Source: Chitinophaga pinensis (GTDB lineage Bacteria; Planctomycetota; Phycisphaerae; Phycisphaerales; SM1A02). From it: DNA of 6,691 nucleotides. Positions within the stretch are counted from its first letter, which is position 1. The number at the start of each line of letters is the position of its first letter. A program made the translations under genes and the position numbers. Shown here piece by piece: positions 3,985-6,691 of this stretch. The notes under the pieces were generated by a model, which saw nothing but the letters and a program-made list of their open reading frames with translations, did no database searches and had not been told where the DNA came from. The stretch covers positions 1 to 6,691 of the forward strand of contig CALQCP020000131.1 of the NCBI GenBank assembly GCA_943329105.2, read 5' to 3'.

Positions 3985-6691
3985 TCAGAACGGGACCAGC
4001 AACCCAACCTGCCCGCCGTACCGCTGCTTATCCGTCATGGCTGCTCCGTCGAATGCGATGTACGCGGTGATACCCTTGATCGTGGCAAATTGAACGCCCG
4101 CTTGGAAGTTGGCGCCGTACCGATCTTCTGGCGAACTAGCCATCTTGGTCGGTTCGCCAAGATTGAAGTCACTGGTGTAGGTCGGCGTCCATCCAGAGCC
4201 AACCGGAATCTGCGCAATGAAGCCCGCACCGATGTACGGCGTCAGAATGTCGCTACCGATCTTGAACTCCTGCAGCAAGCGCGTGCCGACCGTGGGTTGC
4301 CACTGATTGGCACTCTGTGAGTCAACCTGCAGATTCAAACTTTCGGCACCATCTTCGTTGTATGAACCGCCCCAATACTGCGCCCATGCCACGCCGACAT
4401 ACGGCTGCAACGTGGTCTCATCATTCACCTTCAGATTCAAGCCCGCTTCGCCACCGAAGGAGAGCGACCACGCGTCGTTGGACGATGTGGCGGTACGGTT
4501 CAGGCCGATCGTTTCAATCTCGACGTTCCGCGTTCGATTAATGTCGTTGTAACCACCCATGCCGAAGCCAGAGATGTAACTACCACCACCCGCGGGTACC
4601 CAGCTTCCGTAGATGCCACCCATAACGGTGGTTACATTTTCATACTGCGATCCGTAAGCGGTATCCATGGTGATCTGGCCTGGTCCAAGACCGGCGAAAC
4701 CACCGATGATGCCGCCGCCGTCAACGGCCCAGTCCATACCCACCAGCGCCGCACCGATCGATGCGTCATAGCCGCAATCGGTGCACGGATCGCCGTCAAC
4801 ATTTTCCCAAAATCCGTAGCCACGGGTCCACGCACGGGCGCCCTCATCAGGGGTTGGACCGTTGAGCGGCGCTCCGAATCCTTCTTGCACTTGCGGTGCT
4901 TGGCCACCACTTGCATCGGCGGCTTTCACGGCTGCCGAACCAATGGCGCCGTCGCGCATCTGCATCAGGCGCAGCATGGCGGTCTGACCAGCCATGAAGT
5001 TGGAGTCCATGACCACGCTGGGCGTGGCGTAGGGGTTGCGCTGTTGAGTGGCGGCGTAACTGGCCGGCAGCTCTTCCGGCTGAACAAGGAGAAGGAAGCG
5101 GCTTGCGATGTCACTCGCATCAGCGTTGCCGACGGCCTGCACAAGGCGGAGTCGGTCATACAACTCATTGATTTCCTCGCCGGTGACCGTACCGCACGGC
5201 GTTTTGAGCAACTCGTAAGGTGGAACATCCAACCCCGTCATGGAAATGGTGGCCCCAGTCGTATTGAACACCGTGGTGATCGTTGCCAAGCCATAGGTGA
5301 CTGAACCATTCACTGCCAGAGTAAGCGCTTCTGTGTCGCCAGTGCTTGGATCAAAGAGCAACAGCATTGCCGACGTGAATTCACCGCTACCAGCACCCGG
5401 CGATGAAATGATGCGCCAGGTCTTGGTAACGCCGACACCAGGAACAAGGACGCCCGGGGCGAGATCTGAGTTATGAACTGCAACAAGTGCTCCATTCATG
5501 GCAGCGCTCCCGGTAACCACCACCCGATCAGACTCACGCTGATCCAGGGCACTCTCCGTCAAGAACACGTTCGCCTGCAGTGTTGCGGCAGCGGCGAGTG
5601 AGAGGTTTCCATTGACATTCAGTGTGCCGGCTCGACTCGGATCACCACCACTGGCGATCAACGTTGCGTCATCGATCCCGAGATTGCCATTGATGACCCC
5701 GGTGGCATTGAGAAACGACCCGCCGCGGGCAGTCACCGAACTACCGATGGTCCTGCCCTCCATGGTGAATTCCGTGTCGTTGATGTCCAGTCCACCCAAC
5801 AGCGCGGATGCATCACCGTTGAAATTCATGGTGAGGCCGCGCACTTCTAAGGAATCAGTCGCGGCGGAAGTAATGGCGGTGTTCCACTCAAGCGTGGAGT
5901 TCGTATCGCTGTACACCGTGGCGTCACCGAGGACTGCCAAATCTTGGCCTGCTGCGCTGCTGAAGTCGATATCAAAGCGCACCGATGCAGTCCCGATGCG
6001 GACTCCGGCATCGCCAACGGCACCAGTACCGCCGACAGCAACCGTTCCGTCTTGCACATCAAGCGTGCCGCCGTAACTACCTGCAAGGTTGAGTACCAAC
6101 GTACCCGTGCCGAGTTTCACCACGTCATTGGTGCCGACATCAAAGATCGTGCCTGCAACCGTCAGCGTTCCTGGCGCAATGTCAAGCGTGACATCAGCGT
6201 TGTCAGCCCGAACATCGCGCGTCAGCGTGTCGGTACCGCCACCAAGATCAACTGCAAGGATGGGCGTTCCCACTCCTGACCCGTCGCCAAAGATGATCTC
6301 GCCGGCTCCGAGTTGATCACTCGAAGTGATCGCAAGCGCGCCATCTTCAATAGTGGTGTCACCGGAATAGGTGCTTGCCTCCGTCAAGGTCAGCGTTCCG
6401 ATGCCGCGCTTTACCAAGCTGGCGGTACCGCGGTACTGACTGGCAACCAGACTGGTGGTGAGGTCCGTGATGCTGCCCGAATACTGCTGATTACTTGCAA
6501 TATCAAAGGTCACCGCTGCCGCGGAACTGATGTCGGCTTCAATGATTCCATCAGTACCGCCGAAGGTCGATTGCAGGAAGTCCGTATCCGTTACAACCAT
6601 GTCGGAAATGATTCCGTAGTTGTAAACCTGCTGCCGAGGATCACCACTGACGTGACTGAGTTGGTACGCAAGCCCCGGTGCCAAGATGTCA
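3985..6691 (-). CDS. Autotransporter (type V secretion) with beta-strand passenger and C-terminal beta-barrel (5' truncated)
   Basis: The frame is open to the right edge, so the start and signal peptide are missing; the TTG at 6684 is only an internal Leu codon. Numbering from 6684, residues 88-120 (LVKRGIGTLTLTEASTYSGDTTIEDGALAI) and 187-220 are autotransporter-associated beta-strand repeats. Residues to about 480 continue as Gly/Thr/Asp-rich passenger, including an SDRVVVTGSAAMNGALVAV module near 385. Residues about 500-595 are helix-rich (EEINELYDRLRLVQ, then LVQPEELPASYAA), the usual linker threading the barrel. Residues about 615-899 match the autotransporter beta-domain, from GARAWTRGYGFW to GGQVGLLVPF. 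The terminal Phe is the outer-membrane assembly signal read by the BAM complex. The role is to export and display the passenger. Cysteines are at 497, 634 and 637. No subtilisin-type or other protease motif is visible, so adhesion or a structural role is likelier. GC is lower than in the left-hand gene. Confidence 0.92.
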   Translation of the reverse strand, partial: DILAPGLAYQLSHVSGDPRQQVYNYGIISDMVVTDTDFLQSTFGGTDGIIEADISSAAAVTFDIASNQQYSGSITDLTTSLVASQYRGTASLVKRGIGTLTLTEASTYSGDTTIEDGALAITSSDQLGAGEIIFGDGSGVGTPILAVDLGGGTDTLTRDVRADNADVTLDIAPGTLTVAGTIFDVGTNDVVKLGTGTLVLNLAGSYGGTLDVQDGTVAVGGTGAVGDAGVRIGTASVRFDIDFSSAAGQDLAVLGDATVYSDTNSTLEWNTAITSAATDSLEVRGLTMNFNGDASALLGGLDINDTEFTMEGRTIGSSVTARGGSFLNATGVINGNLGIDDATLIASGGDPSRAGTLNVNGNLSLAAAATLQANVFLTESALDQRESDRVVVTGSAAMNGALVAVHNSDLAPGVLVPGVGVTKTWRIISSPGAGSGEFTSAMLLLFDPSTGDTEALTLAVNGSVTYGLATITTVFNTTGATISMTGLDVPPYELLKTPCGTVTGEEINELYDRLRLVQAVGNADASDIASRFLLLVQPEELPASYAATQQRNPYATPSVVMDSNFMAGQTAMLRLMQMRDGAIGSAAVKAADASGGQAPQVQEGFGAPLNGPTPDEGARAWTRGYGFWENVDGDPCTDCGYDASIGAALVGMDWAVDGGGIIGGFAGLGPGQITMDTAYGSQYENVTTVMGGIYGSWVPAGGGSYISGFGMGGYNDINRTRNVEIETIGLNRTATSSNDAWSLSFGGEAGLNLKVNDETTLQPYVGVAWAQYWGGSYNEDGAESLNLQVDSQSANQWQPTVGTRLLQEFKIGSDILTPYIGAGFIAQIPVGSGWTPTYTSDFNLGEPTKMASSPEDRYGANFQAGVQFATIKGITAYIAFDGAAMTDKQRYGGQVGLLVPF
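4783..4842 (-). other. Start of the beta-barrel with a CxxC in the first loop
   Basis: The first barrel strand GARAWTRGYGFW is followed by ENVDGDPCTDCGYDASIGAALVGMDW. The Cys pair (residues 634 and 637, numbering from 6684) lies in the loop between strands 1 and 2, which faces outside in known autotransporter barrels. Close cysteine pairs are uncommon in this domain; a disulfide or a metal site is possible. Confidence 0.5.

Noticed and set aside
5612..6076. Plus-strand open frame of 154 codons opposite the autotransporter
   Set aside because: Antisense shadow; the minus strand encodes recognisable beta-strand repeats in one continuous frame through this stretch.
6682..6684. TTG at 6684 as the start of the autotransporter
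   Set aside because: The frame continues open to the window edge (codons for Asp and Ile precede it), no signal peptide follows, and the protein begins mid-passenger, so the gene is truncated by the window.

Overview
This looks like a piece of a planctomycete chromosome, probably of the Phycisphaerales. Three traits point there. The gene at 1-1670 ends in a paired Asn-Gly-Ala-Asp-Leu-Gly dockerin-like module with the Cys/Trp-Gly pattern typical of that order. The two secreted proteins at 1747-2436 and 3085-3744 end in a short PEP-CTERM-like tail (Pro-Gly, hydrophobic run, Arg cluster). The left part is very GC-rich. This is inference from family knowledge; no rRNA or other marker gene is present to confirm it.

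Layout: (1) 1-1670, plus strand: the 3' part of a large secreted FG-GAP repeat/beta-rich protein with a C-terminal dockerin-like module; its start lies before the window. (2) 1677-1713: a strong hairpin between convergent genes. (3) 1747-2436, minus strand: a small secreted protein with a signal peptide and PEP-CTERM-like tail, preceded by a good ribosome binding site. (4) 2437-2876: a non-coding stretch with several hairpins and a 22-bp copy of the 3' end of the adjacent tRNA. (5) 2877-2950, minus strand: tRNA-Pro(GGG) with its own terminator hairpin. (6) 3085-3744, minus strand: a second secreted PEP-CTERM-like protein. (7) 3985-6691, minus strand: most of a classical autotransporter (type V secretion) with a beta-strand passenger, alpha-helical linker and C-terminal beta-barrel ending in Phe; its start lies beyond the window.

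All four protein genes encode exported or surface proteins, but they are not an operon and nothing shows that they act together. They carry three different export or retention devices: a dockerin-like module, PEP-CTERM-like tails and an autotransporter barrel. Hand-counted lines are about 72% GC at 1201-1260, 60% at 5521-5580 and 47% at 3781-3840, so composition falls on the right of the tRNA.

I see no CRISPR array, transposase, integrase, toxin-antitoxin pair or defence gene, and no clear evidence of an undescribed system. The most unusual spot is the tRNA-Pro region, where a partial duplicate of the tRNA 3' end followed by its own hairpin suggests an old integration scar or a decayed second tRNA.
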